Virus record (IMG/VR): IMGVR_UViG_3300037089_000218 | Coordinates: 1-28,628 of that record | DNA: 28,628 nt | Strand: one strand, 5' to 3' | Source of the DNA: a virus | In this document: positions 15,846 to 24,055 of the stretch, piece after piece | Numbering within the stretch: the stretch's first letter is position 1 | Layout of the letters: the number at the start of each line of letters is the position of its first letter | Position numbers and translations under genes: made by a program | The notes under the pieces: model-generated | What the model was told of the DNA's origin: nothing | Databases searched by the model: none | Seen by the model: only the letters and a program-made list of their open reading frames with translations

Positions 15846-17249
15846 TTATTTCTTTGCCAACAGAGCGTTGATTTTGTCGTAGAACTTTGGATCTAATTTG
15901 TGTCTACGCTTCATCTCGTCTGACGACATCGTTCTCAGTTCTTTGATCAAATCCGTTCGGGTCTGTGCCGCGGACTTAGGAACAGGTGCGACTCCCGTGA
16001 GAGTCGTGCCTGGAATAAGGCCTGCGTTGACCCCAGGACGCTTCGCCGGTGCCGCCGCTGCCGGATTAGTGGCTGCGACTGCTGGCGCTGCGGGTGCCGC
16101 AGGAACAGCCACTGCCGGAGTTGAGGCCGGTGCGACTGGCGCTGCTGGCGCCGCTGCTGGTACCGCCGTAGCGGTTGCAACGGGTTGAACAGCCGGTGCG
16201 GGATTGGCCGCTGGCGGTTCAGATACTGGTGCTGCTGGGGCGTACCGTTGAATGACGGGCGCCAATTGTGGTTCGAGGTTCCCTAATGCAATTTCAAGAT
16301 TTTCTGCCGTCCACTTGAGGTTGTTGTCCACAAGGAACTTCGCCAACATGTTGTTGTTGGCCTCACAGTTGTTGTAGTTGCTTGCGTTGACCACGTTGTT
16401 CCGCAAGAATATGAAACTCTGTTTCTCTTCCTCGGCGAGTCTGACAGCCTCTCTTGCGGCTGCGGACTCCTTCTGTGTTGCTGACGCCGCGATCTTCGTA
16501 ACCGCTGCCGTGCGGATCTTGGGGTCTTCGGACGTGAGGTTCACCGCCGCTTCGTCAATCTCCGCTTGAGTAATCTCAACGGGGGCTGGGTCGCGGAAAA
16601 CCGGCTTCTGCTTCTTCAGCCGATCAATCGCCAGAACTGCTTGCCGATACGATTCCTGCTTCTTGGCTTCCAACTCTTCAGCCGAAGATGCTTCGAGGTG
16701 AGTCTTGTTTCCAATCGGATTGCCGTCGGCATCGCGCACTTGGTAGTCGTAGACGTGCCGCGTCGGGGTCTTGGCCGCTTCAGCTGCCTGAAGAGCTTTG
16801 ACTGCCGCTTCCGCCGCTACCCGAGACGCCTCGGCTTCGGCTGCAACACGCGCTACCTCTGCGTTCGCTGCCACCAGTGCCGCCGCTTCTTCTTCGGGAG
16901 TCGGTGTCGCGATATTTGCTATCGTGATTACTCCCGGTTCTGCCAATACTGTGCCCGCTGCGGCCTCTGCTTCTGCCGCGACACGAGCTGCCTCGGAATC
17001 TGCTGCCGCTTGTTCGGCAATCAGGTCTGCTGCCTTCGCACCCTTGCGCGCGATCTCCGCGGCAATGAGTTCGTCGATCTTGACCTTCCCTTCCGGGTGG
17101 GCGAGAATGTCCTTCATCTGCTGCCCACTCATCTTCTTGACGTCTGTGTACGTCAACTCAGGTATCGCGGGGGTCTTGTACTGCACTGGCGGCACTGCTG
17201 GATCGAGAACGCCAGAAATCATCTTCACGAGTTCAGGTGATACTGTCAT
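15846..17249 (-). CDS. Scaffold-like capsid assembly protein
   Basis: A 467-aa protein encoded between the portal-side genes and the capsid gene, with ribosome site AAAGGAGTATCAAA. The composition is dominated by Ala, Glu and Val. Residues 70-150 are a long Ala/Glu coiled-coil candidate (EQAAADSEAARVAAEAEAAA). A more conserved-looking middle (HVYDYQVRDADGNPIGNKTH, then ELEAKKQESYRQAVLAIDRL) follows. Residues 345-415 are Ala/Pro/Val low-complexity. A short basic C-terminal helix (TRTDLIKELRTMSSDEMKRR) could contact the coat, as scaffold C-termini do. Position and composition fit an internal scaffold. No protease motif is seen. Confidence 0.7.
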   Translation of the reverse strand: MTVSPELVKMISGVLDPAVPPVQYKTPAIPELTYTDVKKMSGQQMKDILAHPEGKVKIDELIAAEIARKGAKAADLIAEQAAADSEAARVAAEAEAAAGTVLAEPGVITIANIATPTPEEEAAALVAANAEVARVAAEAEASRVAAEAAVKALQAAEAAKTPTRHVYDYQVRDADGNPIGNKTHLEASSAEELEAKKQESYRQAVLAIDRLKKQKPVFRDPAPVEITQAEIDEAAVNLTSEDPKIRTAAVTKIAASATQKESAAAREAVRLAEEEKQSFIFLRNNVVNASNYNNCEANNNMLAKFLVDNNLKWTAENLEIALGNLEPQLAPVIQRYAPAAPVSEPPAANPAPAVQPVATATAVPAAAPAAPVAPASTPAVAVPAAPAAPAVAATNPAAAAPAKRPGVNAGLIPGTTLTGVAPVPKSAAQTRTDLIKELRTMSSDEMKRRHKLDPKFYDKINALLAKK

Positions 17250-17261
17250 TTTGATACTCCT

Positions 17262-17627
17262 TTATTGTTCATTGTCTTGCAGGTCGAGAAGCCGAATCGT
17301 GCTTTGTACCTTATCGGTTTCTTCGTCCAATTTTGCTTCTTCTTCATCTTCCATCTGCTTCTGCGCCGCGGCGTTGACGTGAGCCATGACTGCGCTACGC
17401 AACGACATACAGAAGTCATTGGTGGCGCGCGCTGTTAGCGTTAGCCTCTCCAACACTTCCCTGTAATTCTCGGTACCAACTGGATCAAGACGAATAGGAT
17501 CTGCCGCGGATTCGCGGACAGCATCATCCATCAGGGCCACGAACACATCGAAACCCGGATGCTTCGTCATGGCCCAAAGGTTCAGCTGTTCTTGTTCCGT
17601 CATTTCTCGGAGTAACATCCGTGCCAT
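17262..17627 (-). CDS. Small helical protein between portal and scaffold
   Basis: A 121-aa protein with ribosome site AAAGGAAG. The first part is helical (MARMLLREMTEQEQLNLWAM, then FDVFVALMDDAVRESAADP). The rest is a charged helix with an acidic tail (QKQMEDEEEAKLDEETDKV). It sits directly after the portal gene in the same operon and just before the scaffold-like gene. Small helical proteins at this site often assist head assembly or packaging, but no family is recognised. Confidence 0.65.
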   Translation of the reverse strand: MARMLLREMTEQEQLNLWAMTKHPGFDVFVALMDDAVRESAADPIRLDPVGTENYREVLERLTLTARATNDFCMSLRSAVMAHVNAAAQKQMEDEEEAKLDEETDKVQSTIRLLDLQDNEQ

Positions 17628-17649
17628 TGGAACTTCCTTTCTTGCCTAC

Positions 17650-19770
17650 TTAGATTGCTTGCGTCGAACCGAACCCTGTGCCGCCGGGCTCGCCCTGAAC
17701 TTCTTCGGGCGTAGTGGCCTGCTCGATAGACTGACGGAGGACTTCGTTCCCGGCCTTGCCGAGTTGCTTCGAATCTTCCATCGTCTCTTCGTGCTCGAAC
17801 TGCGCCTGTTGAGACTGGCCCTTTGCCTGCAACTGCATTTGCATGAGGGCTGCCTTGGTGTTGGACTTCGCCGTTGCCATTTGCTCCGGCGTCATCTTCT
17901 TCAAGAAAGCCTGAGAGAACTTCCAGCCTGCTGCGTCCGCGAAGGCCTTGAAGATCGCGACTGGATCGAAAATGTATCCGGCTGCGGCCAAGTCCTGCGT
18001 GAAGGTTGGGTTGTTGAAAATCTGCAACATGATCGGCAGGAACTGCGCCATTTCCTTCTTAGCGCCCAGCTTCGTGCCAGCCAGAACCTCGTATTCCATC
18101 TTCGCGTTGCGAAGCTTGAACTGGTCCAGCTTGTAAGTCTTCGCCATTACCTGACCGGCGATCTTCCGCATAACAGAAGCCGGGAGGCAATCGTTGTTCA
18201 GTTCGTCCATGATGTACAGCCACGGAATGAAAATCTGCCGAACGAAACGGCCTGTCGGGCCGTCGAGTCGCGATGCGTTAGCTTGAACGACCGCAGCCGC
18301 TCCGGTGCCGGAGCGCATACCTGTTGCCTTGTTACCCATACCGCCCGCGCCCTGCACAACCTGTTCGTTGGCGCCGGAAGTCGCAGCACCCGCACTCTGG
18401 GCCTGCTGAATGAATGTCCATGCTTCGCCGGGCACAGGAGGCATTGTCAGGAACTTGAAAGCCTTGTCCACGTCCTCATCAACGTCGATGATGCCGCCCT
18501 GCTTCCAGCGAATATTCTGCGTGGGTGTGTTGAAGCCTTTCTTACGAATCGCAGTCGGCTGCAAACCATAAGCGAGCAGGTCGAGGGCGATGTTCGTGAT
18601 GCCCTGTTCAACCAACTGATCACTTCCGATTAACTGGCCCAGGCCCTGTCCGTAGAAAGCGTCTGGGATGTTGCGCCAGTTCGCGCTCAGGAATGGGGTC
18701 TTGCCGTACGGGTTGGCTTCGTTGCGAATGAGAATGTTGTGGCCGTTAAAGCACAACACAACGATGACCTTCTCGTTGTCCCACCGTTCGAGAATTTCGA
18801 GAGCGTTCCCGGTCGGGTCCGCGGTTGTCTTGTAACTTCGCGGAACGGCGTGCTGCAAATAGCCACGCATGCCCTCAGGCAGCGTCAATGCGATGTTGTC
18901 CACGCCCGTCGAAGGGTTGGACAAGAAAAGCGCCCGCAACTCTGCCTCAGTCGGGATGTCGTATCCCTCGATGCCGCGCAGGTGATCCAAATCAGTCCAT
19001 GTTGCGTAGTCGCGATAGATGACGTAGTGCGCGCGGCGGATGTCGCCGTAGCGGCACGAGGGGTCAACCATCACGCATCGGATATCGCAATACTTGATCC
19101 AAGGATGCGAAACAAGGTCGTCATCGAGAACAGTCTTGAACTCGTCTGACTCCGGCGTCTCGCGCTGCTGCGGGCCCGACGGCATATCAATCGTCAGGGG
19201 ATCGTCGATGCGAACGTAACGCTTCGTTTTCTTGGTGTACTCGACGTATCCCCACTTGGCGATACACGTCCCTAAGAGGCCCATCTGATCCAGCATGCGC
19301 TCTGTTTCTTCTTCGAACTTCATGTCCCAAAGCTGTTCGGAGAATATCGCAGTCTTGACCTTTACTGTGTCGTCATCTGTGTTAGGGAGGGGACGCAGAA
19401 GGAACGGAGGATCTTCGTAGAAAATTCCGCCCATGATCTTGGGGACGATGGAACTAAGATGGTTGCTGACCGTGAACTTGGGAACGTTGGCCTGGGCCAC
19501 GTTGCCACCATCGAAGGCACTGGCTGACGCCGGTGACTGATAGATCACGTCCGAGAGAGTCCAGCCTGATGCCCACTGGTTCACGTTGATATACGTGGCG
19601 CAGGTATTGGCGTCATCAAGAACGAGTTTCAAGGCCGCTGCATCCTTGAACAACATCGTTCCTGTATCTTCGTCCCTCTTCATGTCCTCTGTGTGGATTT
19701 CGCCGACAGGGTTCAACACCCGCTCTTGGAGGGTTGCGCGTGCTGCGTTCAGTTGCTCTTCGTTATACAC
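17650..19770 (-). CDS. Portal protein
   Basis: A 706-aa portal of the large podovirus/P22-like size class. It forms the dodecameric DNA gate at one capsid vertex and is the docking site for the terminase. Typical segments are VSNHLSSIVPKIMGGIFYED near residue 103, DQMGLLGTCIAKWGYVEY, then a hallmark stretch NPYGKTPFLSANWRNIPDAF followed by YGQGLGQLIGSDQLVEQG. The C-terminal 70 residues are Gln/Lys-rich helices (MQMQLQAKGQSQQAQFEHEE), probably the barrel. The start is a GTG that shares its first G with the terminase TAG stop (TAGTG), with AGGGGG upstream, so the two genes are translationally coupled. Confidence 0.88.
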   Translation of the reverse strand: MYNEEQLNAARATLQERVLNPVGEIHTEDMKRDEDTGTMLFKDAAALKLVLDDANTCATYINVNQWASGWTLSDVIYQSPASASAFDGGNVAQANVPKFTVSNHLSSIVPKIMGGIFYEDPPFLLRPLPNTDDDTVKVKTAIFSEQLWDMKFEEETERMLDQMGLLGTCIAKWGYVEYTKKTKRYVRIDDPLTIDMPSGPQQRETPESDEFKTVLDDDLVSHPWIKYCDIRCVMVDPSCRYGDIRRAHYVIYRDYATWTDLDHLRGIEGYDIPTEAELRALFLSNPSTGVDNIALTLPEGMRGYLQHAVPRSYKTTADPTGNALEILERWDNEKVIVVLCFNGHNILIRNEANPYGKTPFLSANWRNIPDAFYGQGLGQLIGSDQLVEQGITNIALDLLAYGLQPTAIRKKGFNTPTQNIRWKQGGIIDVDEDVDKAFKFLTMPPVPGEAWTFIQQAQSAGAATSGANEQVVQGAGGMGNKATGMRSGTGAAAVVQANASRLDGPTGRFVRQIFIPWLYIMDELNNDCLPASVMRKIAGQVMAKTYKLDQFKLRNAKMEYEVLAGTKLGAKKEMAQFLPIMLQIFNNPTFTQDLAAAGYIFDPVAIFKAFADAAGWKFSQAFLKKMTPEQMATAKSNTKAALMQMQLQAKGQSQQAQFEHEETMEDSKQLGKAGNEVLRQSIEQATTPEEVQGEPGGTGFGSTQAI

Positions 19771-21869
19771 TACGCTTTCCCCCTATTGAGCCTGATCCCC
19801 GGAATGTTGAACGGGGTGTTTCGTGATTCTTTCTGTTCGGCTGTTTGAACTGCGGACCACGCGAGGCTCGATGCGCTCTGGCCGCCGCCGCCGAAAATTG
19901 CGTTCTTCATGTGTTCCCGCATAGCTTTATCTTGCGCTGCCTTCATCTGGGCCGCCATCTCGGGGCTTGGGAGGGTCGTCGGAAGGAACTGATGCAGGTA
20001 CCCAATCGCATCCGGGATGTCGTCCTTGCGAGCTTTCGTGCTCTTCTCGCCCTTGTATTGTACGAACTGTTTGAAGGTCTCTTCGATCCAGTCGCCGCCA
20101 ACGAAATACAGAAGATCATCGTTCAGCAAAATCTCAAGCTGTTTGATGCGATTCTTCTTGGCGCCCTTGGATTGATCTGGCTTCATCATGAGGGGTTGAA
20201 ACGAATACTCATGAACCATGCAGCGATACGCGATCTCCCTTTTCAGGATGTCGCCCCCTGTAATCTCTTCCAGCATAACTTTCTTGGGGTTCCATTTCTT
20301 CGCGAACATCACGATCTGGAAAGCCAGTTCGGAATACTTCCACTTCCCGAACTTCACCTCAAGAATAATGAAGCCCCACTTACCGTCGGTCGGGCGCTTG
20401 TAGGTTCGGCCCGCAACCAGCACAGACCAATCGCTCCACTTGTTGTCCGAGTAGGCCCAGTCGCCGGTGACGAAGATGTCGCCTTCCGCGCGTGGATCAA
20501 CCCGATACAGGCCTGAGTACTCGTGCTTCCTCAACACGTCTATGTCAAACGTGATCCTGAAAGGGTCTACAACTTCAGCATCGGTTGGGTCGTTCAGCTT
20601 CTGGTTTCGGAACTGGCGCTCTTCATCCTCGGTCGTCCCGAGTTCGGCCTTCAATTCGTTGAAGCCTTCGCCGATCTTCTCGGGGAACAGAAGATCAACC
20701 ATGTCCTCTTTAAGGTCATGGATGTTGACTTTCTCGAAGCCAACTTTGACTGTCCAAACGCCCTTGCAATAGTATTTCAGAGGATTGGTTTCGGTAGCGG
20801 CGCCAATCAAAGTGCCGTAGTAATCTGGAACCTTACCGCTGAAGTAGCGGGTTCCAACAATGTCTGTGAATCCGTGACCACCCACAATGAACTTCGAAGA
20901 ATCGATCTTGGTCTTGAGGGATTTGCGCGCGTCCTCGTTTTCCGAGTTCGAGTTGGTCACAACGTCGTCCATCTTACGGATATCGGCGTGCTTACCTGAA
21001 ATACCTTGCTTGGTCGAGCGGACCCAGAGAGACGCGTCCTTCTGGTGATTGATCGCCGCTGGACACCACATGTCTTCGTTCGACGTACCCTTGACGCCGG
21101 TCAGAATGTATTCTGGGAACAGGAGATGAAAATCCGTAGGATCTTCATTGCCCTGAAGGTTGAACCGTTTCTTAACCTCACCCAAGAAGTCGTCGGCCAA
21201 TTCTTCCGTACCTGACAGAATCGAGATCATGCAATCTGGCGCATTCAAGAACCACTGTACGCAATCCGCGCAATTGATAACCGTCTTGTAGAAACCGCGA
21301 GGAAACAGAAGCAGCATGCGCTTCTCGCGAGGAAAACGGTGAATCGCTTCACGCATATCCTCAAGCGTATAGCCTTCGTAATACACCCCATCAAAATCTT
21401 TCTTCACGAACATGTCGCAGACAGGCCCGTGCACCCTTTGAATCAGGGAGCGAAGCCGCAACAGTTCATAGCAAAGCCAGAACAAGTCCTTGCGTGCCTT
21501 GTCGCGGAGTTCAAGCCACTCGTCAAAAGTGATGCGTCGGCCCAGTATCTTGGCCGAGCAGGGCTTCAGTACGCGCTTCTTTTTCTTTTTCTTGTCTTCC
21601 TCTTCCTCGTCGCGCTCCTGCTTAATGCCGAGAAAGATCATCGCCAACTGCGTGCACGAGCGAACTTCGGACCTGTATCGATAGCGGATCTCAGGCTGTC
21701 CGTCCTTGAGCAGCACCCGTTCATCGTCCATGGATGCGGCACGCGCGAGTACGTCCTGCACATCCTCCGCGGGCTCAAGTTCAACTTTTTCCGTCAATGC
21801 ACGAGTCGCCTTCTTGATGGACCACGCTTTCTTGTTCCATTCCTTCTTCTGCTCAGGTGTATACGCCAT
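19770..21869 (-). CDS. terL: Terminase large subunit
   Basis: The packaging motor ATPase and nuclease, 699 aa. I choose the ATG at 21869 because GGAGAAAGGAT precedes it; the frame extends 10 codons further. The ATPase domain has a diverged Walker A (LLLFPRGFYKTV, about residues 187-197), followed by SILSGTEELADDFL. ADIRKMDDVVT is a plausible Walker B. The C-terminal RNase H-like nuclease has VTGDWAYSDNKWSDWSVL, KVMLEEITGGDIL and the late acidic KDDIPDAIGYLHQFL. The N-terminus carries an odd charged tract, EEEEDKKKKKKR near residue 90. No separate small terminase gene is recognised upstream. Confidence 0.93.
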   Translation of the reverse strand: MAYTPEQKKEWNKKAWSIKKATRALTEKVELEPAEDVQDVLARAASMDDERVLLKDGQPEIRYRYRSEVRSCTQLAMIFLGIKQERDEEEEDKKKKKKRVLKPCSAKILGRRITFDEWLELRDKARKDLFWLCYELLRLRSLIQRVHGPVCDMFVKKDFDGVYYEGYTLEDMREAIHRFPREKRMLLLFPRGFYKTVINCADCVQWFLNAPDCMISILSGTEELADDFLGEVKKRFNLQGNEDPTDFHLLFPEYILTGVKGTSNEDMWCPAAINHQKDASLWVRSTKQGISGKHADIRKMDDVVTNSNSENEDARKSLKTKIDSSKFIVGGHGFTDIVGTRYFSGKVPDYYGTLIGAATETNPLKYYCKGVWTVKVGFEKVNIHDLKEDMVDLLFPEKIGEGFNELKAELGTTEDEERQFRNQKLNDPTDAEVVDPFRITFDIDVLRKHEYSGLYRVDPRAEGDIFVTGDWAYSDNKWSDWSVLVAGRTYKRPTDGKWGFIILEVKFGKWKYSELAFQIVMFAKKWNPKKVMLEEITGGDILKREIAYRCMVHEYSFQPLMMKPDQSKGAKKNRIKQLEILLNDDLLYFVGGDWIEETFKQFVQYKGEKSTKARKDDIPDAIGYLHQFLPTTLPSPEMAAQMKAAQDKAMREHMKNAIFGGGGQSASSLAWSAVQTAEQKESRNTPFNIPGIRLNRGKA

Positions 21870-21928
21870 ATCCTTTCTCCATTGATTGTGCTGCAACATC
21901 TATTGTACTGCGGTGGCGCGTGCTGCAA

Positions 21929-22192
21929 CTACTGAGGGTACTGTTTCTCGGCGTCTTGATAAGCCTTTACGTTGTCCTGATTGTTCTTGATTCCTTCTGC
22001 GGCATCCTCGCCCGAACTCTTAGCAGCGGGTGCGGGTGCGGCAGGCGCGGTGAAGTTTGGCTTGCGTGCCATCTTATACGATGCGTTGGCATGCTGGCCT
22101 GAAGGCTTGGGCGAAGGAAACTTAGCGTTGGCTTCCTTCAACGTGTGCTTAGCCCCTTCTAATGCCTGTGTGATTCCTGATGCTGCTCCCAT
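21929..22192 (-). CDS. Small protein with ASYKMARK motif
   Basis: An 87-aa protein. The frame extends to 22360, but AGGAG lies just before the ATG at 22192, and the region above it holds a terminator. The N-terminus is helical (MGAASGITQALEGAKHTLKE). HANASYKMARKPNF follows, then Ala/Pro-rich sequence and a charged C-terminal helix (IKNNQDNVKAYQDAEKQYPQ). The ASYKMARK segment recurs as ASYAMARK in the 66-aa protein at 26049-26249. It lies just upstream of the terminase in the same direction. Function is unknown. Confidence 0.65.
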   Translation of the reverse strand: MGAASGITQALEGAKHTLKEANAKFPSPKPSGQHANASYKMARKPNFTAPAAPAPAAKSSGEDAAEGIKNNQDNVKAYQDAEKQYPQ

Positions 22193-22204
22193 GTGAACTC
22201 CTAG

Positions 22205-22265
22205 AAAAATTGAGGCTGTGTTTCCCGTCGAGGGGAATGAACACCTTCGCTGCTTAACCGGCCTC
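22205..22265 (-). terminator. Terminator after the secreted-protein gene
   Basis: On the minus strand GAGGC and GCCTC pair around an inner hairpin (GTGT..TTCCC-CTCGAC-GGGAA-ACAC), and AATTTTT follows. It lies between the stop of the secreted protein gene and the 87-aa gene, so it would isolate the former. Confidence 0.6.
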
Positions 22266-22292
22266 TGCGGTATCGCGCTTCGGGGAACAATG

Positions 22293-22688
22293 TTATTGAA
22301 CGATGTTGATGGAGACAAACACGGATGGGTCGTCATAAGAATACATGACATACCCGTCATCTACGACAAGCACATAAACGTCGCTACCGAAAACCCACTC
22401 CGGCCAAACGTCGCATCCGAACCAAAAACCGTCGAAGAATACTTCTCTGCGCCCGCCTCTGTCGCGCACGCCTCTATCCTGATCAATGCGCCCGTGACGA
22501 TCCCGATTGAAGTGACCATCGCCACCGCGGCTATGTTGCTCACCGCCGCGACTGTGTTGCTCGCCACCGCTACCGCGCGAACCGCCACCGTGACTCCCGC
22601 TACGACTGCCACCGTGACCGTGTTGCACCATTGCTGTAGGTGCTACGAGAAGTACTGCTGCCAGAACAAATCCAATGAGGGATTTCAT
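22293..22688 (-). CDS. Secreted Gly/His/Arg-rich protein, moron-like
   Basis: A 131-aa protein with AGGAGAAACA before the ATG. The N-terminus is a clear signal peptide (MKSLIGFVLAAVLLVAPTAM, cleavage probably near VQHG). Next comes Gly/His/Arg/Ser low complexity (QHGHGGSRSGSHGGG, repeated GGEQHSR), then a compact aromatic domain (FFDGFWFGCDVWPEWVF, DVYVLVVDDGYVMYSY). I recall similar layouts in short exported proteins of Acidobacteriota, so a host origin is likely. It is followed by its own terminator, lies among phage accessory genes and has no virion features, so it looks like a moron expressed in the host envelope. Confidence 0.7.
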   Translation of the reverse strand: MKSLIGFVLAAVLLVAPTAMVQHGHGGSRSGSHGGGSRGSGGEQHSRGGEQHSRGGDGHFNRDRHGRIDQDRGVRDRGGRREVFFDGFWFGCDVWPEWVFGSDVYVLVVDDGYVMYSYDDPSVFVSINIVQ

Positions 22689-22705
22689 TGTTTCTCCTGT
22701 GCAAT

Positions 22706-23128
22706 CTAGAACTTATTTTCCGGGTACTTCCTGCGAAGGTAGTAGAACCCCACGCCCGCAATCCACATGGGATAGACAGTAAGTTTCAAGGCGTCCAGAA
22801 CGTCGTCCCCTTGGAGCATGTCGCCGATTGACGAAACCCCATCATCGCCGATCATCCAATCATCGAGGAAACGCAGTTTCGTATTCGCATCCGCGCACTT
22901 GTGAATGTAATCCTTGCGTTCCTGGGCCTTGGACTTCTGCTTCATATTAAGCGGCTCAACCACGGGTTTCGGGGCCATACGCTCTTGACAAGCGTACATG
23001 CTGACGGGCATCTGCCCGCCATTTCTCCAAATTACCGTTTCGTTCATCATCGCGCCAGCCAACATCACTAGCGTAGGGATGAGCAGAATGGGCCAACCCA
23101 AAAACGTGAACAACTTCTTGATACTCAT
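22706..23128 (-). CDS. Small membrane protein with two hydrophobic segments
   Basis: A 140-aa protein. The ATG at 23128 follows AAAGGAA; the longer frame above it overlaps the neighbour in another frame and is rejected. An N-terminal transmembrane segment (LFTFLGWPILLIPTLVMLAGAMM) follows a short basic start (MSIKK). A second, weaker one lies near the C-terminus (VYPMWIAGVGFYYLRRKY). The soluble region between is charged and contains two Cys. It forms a pair with the 98-aa membrane protein directly upstream. A lysis or envelope role is possible but unproven. Confidence 0.65.
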   Translation of the reverse strand: MSIKKLFTFLGWPILLIPTLVMLAGAMMNETVIWRNGGQMPVSMYACQERMAPKPVVEPLNMKQKSKAQERKDYIHKCADANTKLRFLDDWMIGDDGVSSIGDMLQGDDVLDALKLTVYPMWIAGVGFYYLRRKYPENKF

Positions 23129-23138
23129 TGAAATTCCT

Positions 23139-23435
23139 TTACTGAGGATTTGGTGATGCGGGCACCGTGGGCACGGCAGCCGGTGCCGTGGGTGTAACTG
23201 GGTTCTGACTGAACGACTGGGCCGCGGTCGCAATTTTGTTGGCAGAATACGGGCCGATAACAAAAGCCGTTATGCCGTCGAGTGCGGGAAGGCCGTGTGT
23301 CAGGATTAGGATTCTGCTCACCCAAACAATCGCAGCAATACCGAAAACCGCGGTCATGACGTGGCCCAAAGAAATGACGCCCTTGGAGTCCCCGAACATC
23401 TCCCGAGAAATCTTCTTGACGCCAGCTGCGTTCAT
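23139..23435 (-). CDS. Small membrane protein, possible holin-like
   Basis: A 98-aa protein with GGAAG before the ATG. It has a first transmembrane segment (SLGHVMTAVFGIAAIVWVSR) and a second hydrophobic stretch (PALDGITAFVIGPYSANKI). A Pro/Ala/Thr-rich tail ends SPNPQ. Size and the two membrane segments would suit a holin, but no endolysin is recognisable nearby, so the assignment is only a possibility. It is in one operon with the 67-aa and 140-aa genes. Confidence 0.65.
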   Translation of the reverse strand: MNAAGVKKISREMFGDSKGVISLGHVMTAVFGIAAIVWVSRILILTHGLPALDGITAFVIGPYSANKIATAAQSFSQNPVTPTAPAAVPTVPASPNPQ

Positions 23436-23437
23436 TG

Positions 23438-23641
23438 TTACTTCCCGTGCTTGAATTTACCCATCGTCGCGGCAAAGTTCGCCATGTGTGCGATGTGGGG
23501 GTTCGAACTACCCTTCGCGGCCTCGATCTTTTCCTTGGGGATAGTTGCGTCCTCAGAGATACCGAGCGCGCGATGGAGCCCGCCATGTCGAAGTCCATGG
23601 ATAGCCCTGTAAAGTGAGACGTTATGTTTCTTTTCAGCCAT
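23438..23641 (-). CDS. Small conserved-type phage protein (GLHRALGI motif)
   Basis: A 67-aa protein. The ATG at 23641 follows TTAGGAGCGAAGC, so I reject the longer frame. The core is YRAIHGLRHGGLHRALGI, then IPKEKIEAAKGSSNPHIAHM and ANFAATMGKFKHGK. I have seen this GLHR(A/S)LGI..IP..K pattern in very small phage proteins of unknown function that occur near head genes. It is basic and helical, so nucleic-acid or head association is conceivable. The start overlaps the stop of the 34-aa ORF upstream. Confidence 0.7.
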   Translation of the reverse strand: MAEKKHNVSLYRAIHGLRHGGLHRALGISEDATIPKEKIEAAKGSSNPHIAHMANFAATMGKFKHGK

Positions 23642-23738
23642 TTGCTTCGCTCCTAAATTCCGAAACTTTAGATAACCACACATCGAACTCGCTCGTGGTC
23701 ATGTCTGACCTAGCCTTATTACAACGCTTGGCGTCCAT
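23634..23738 (-). CDS. 34-aa small ORF with strong ribosome site
   Basis: An ATG at 23738 preceded by TTTAGGAGAATAAG begins a 34-codon frame (MDAKRCNKARSDMTTSEFDV and on). Its stop overlaps the start of the 67-aa gene (ATGGCTGA), a layout typical of real coupled genes. A CCWNNAN-loop hairpin ends 26 nt upstream of its start. The peptide is charged and has no recognised relative. It may be a functional leader or a decayed remnant. Confidence 0.5.
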   Translation of the reverse strand: MDAKRCNKARSDMTTSEFDVWLSKVSEFRSEANG

Positions 23739-23764
23739 CTTATTCTCCTAAACAGAATCGACTG

Positions 23765-23785
23765 GGGCGTGGTTTAGGCACGCCC
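23765..23785 (-). promoter_or_regulatory. CCWNNAN-loop hairpin upstream of the 34-aa ORF
   Basis: Minus-strand stem GGGCGTG / CACGCCC closing loop CCTAAAC, followed by CAGTCG and no U-tract. It ends 26 nt before the 34-aa ORF. It is the only member of the hairpin set that does not precede an endonuclease-like gene. Confidence 0.6.
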
Positions 23786-23819
23786 GCAATCTGCGCCCCG
23801 GTAATGAGCCGAGGAATGA

Positions 23820-24041
23820 CTATGAACTTTGAACCTTTGCATCGGCCTTGATCTTTGCGGCTGCCAACACGGCATCGGCAAGCAACAAAGCAGCCGCCAG
23901 CTTAGCGTCAGCCAAGACTTCGGCTTTCAGCTTCTCCGGCATCGCCTTCAGCTTGAAATGCCCTATAAGGGCGGCAATCAAACCGACCAGAGCCGTGATG
24001 AATGCAAGGATCGCAATGGTGAGTTGTAAATGCTCTCCCAT
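23820..24041 (-). CDS. Single-pass membrane protein with Ala-rich helix
   Basis: A 73-aa protein with ribosome site GAGGTGG. An N-terminal transmembrane helix (LTIAILAFITALVGLIAALIG) is followed by a basic connector (HFKLKAMPEKLKAE). A long Ala/Leu/Asp helix (LADAKLAAALLLADAVLAAA) then continues. The layout could suit a holin-type or membrane-anchoring protein. I cannot place it in a family. It lies in the accessory block, right after the His-rich paralogs. Confidence 0.65.
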   Translation of the reverse strand: MGEHLQLTIAILAFITALVGLIAALIGHFKLKAMPEKLKAEVLADAKLAAALLLADAVLAAAKIKADAKVQSS

Positions 24042-24055
24042 GTTACCACCTCTAT

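Noticed and set aside
22193-22360. N-terminal extension of the 87-aa gene
   Set aside because: The extension crosses a terminator and the end of the secreted-protein gene; the ATG at 22192 has AGGAG.
23139-24041. A holin/endolysin/spanin lysis cassette
   Set aside because: Small membrane proteins are present but no lysozyme, amidase or other endolysin is recognisable, so the role is left open.
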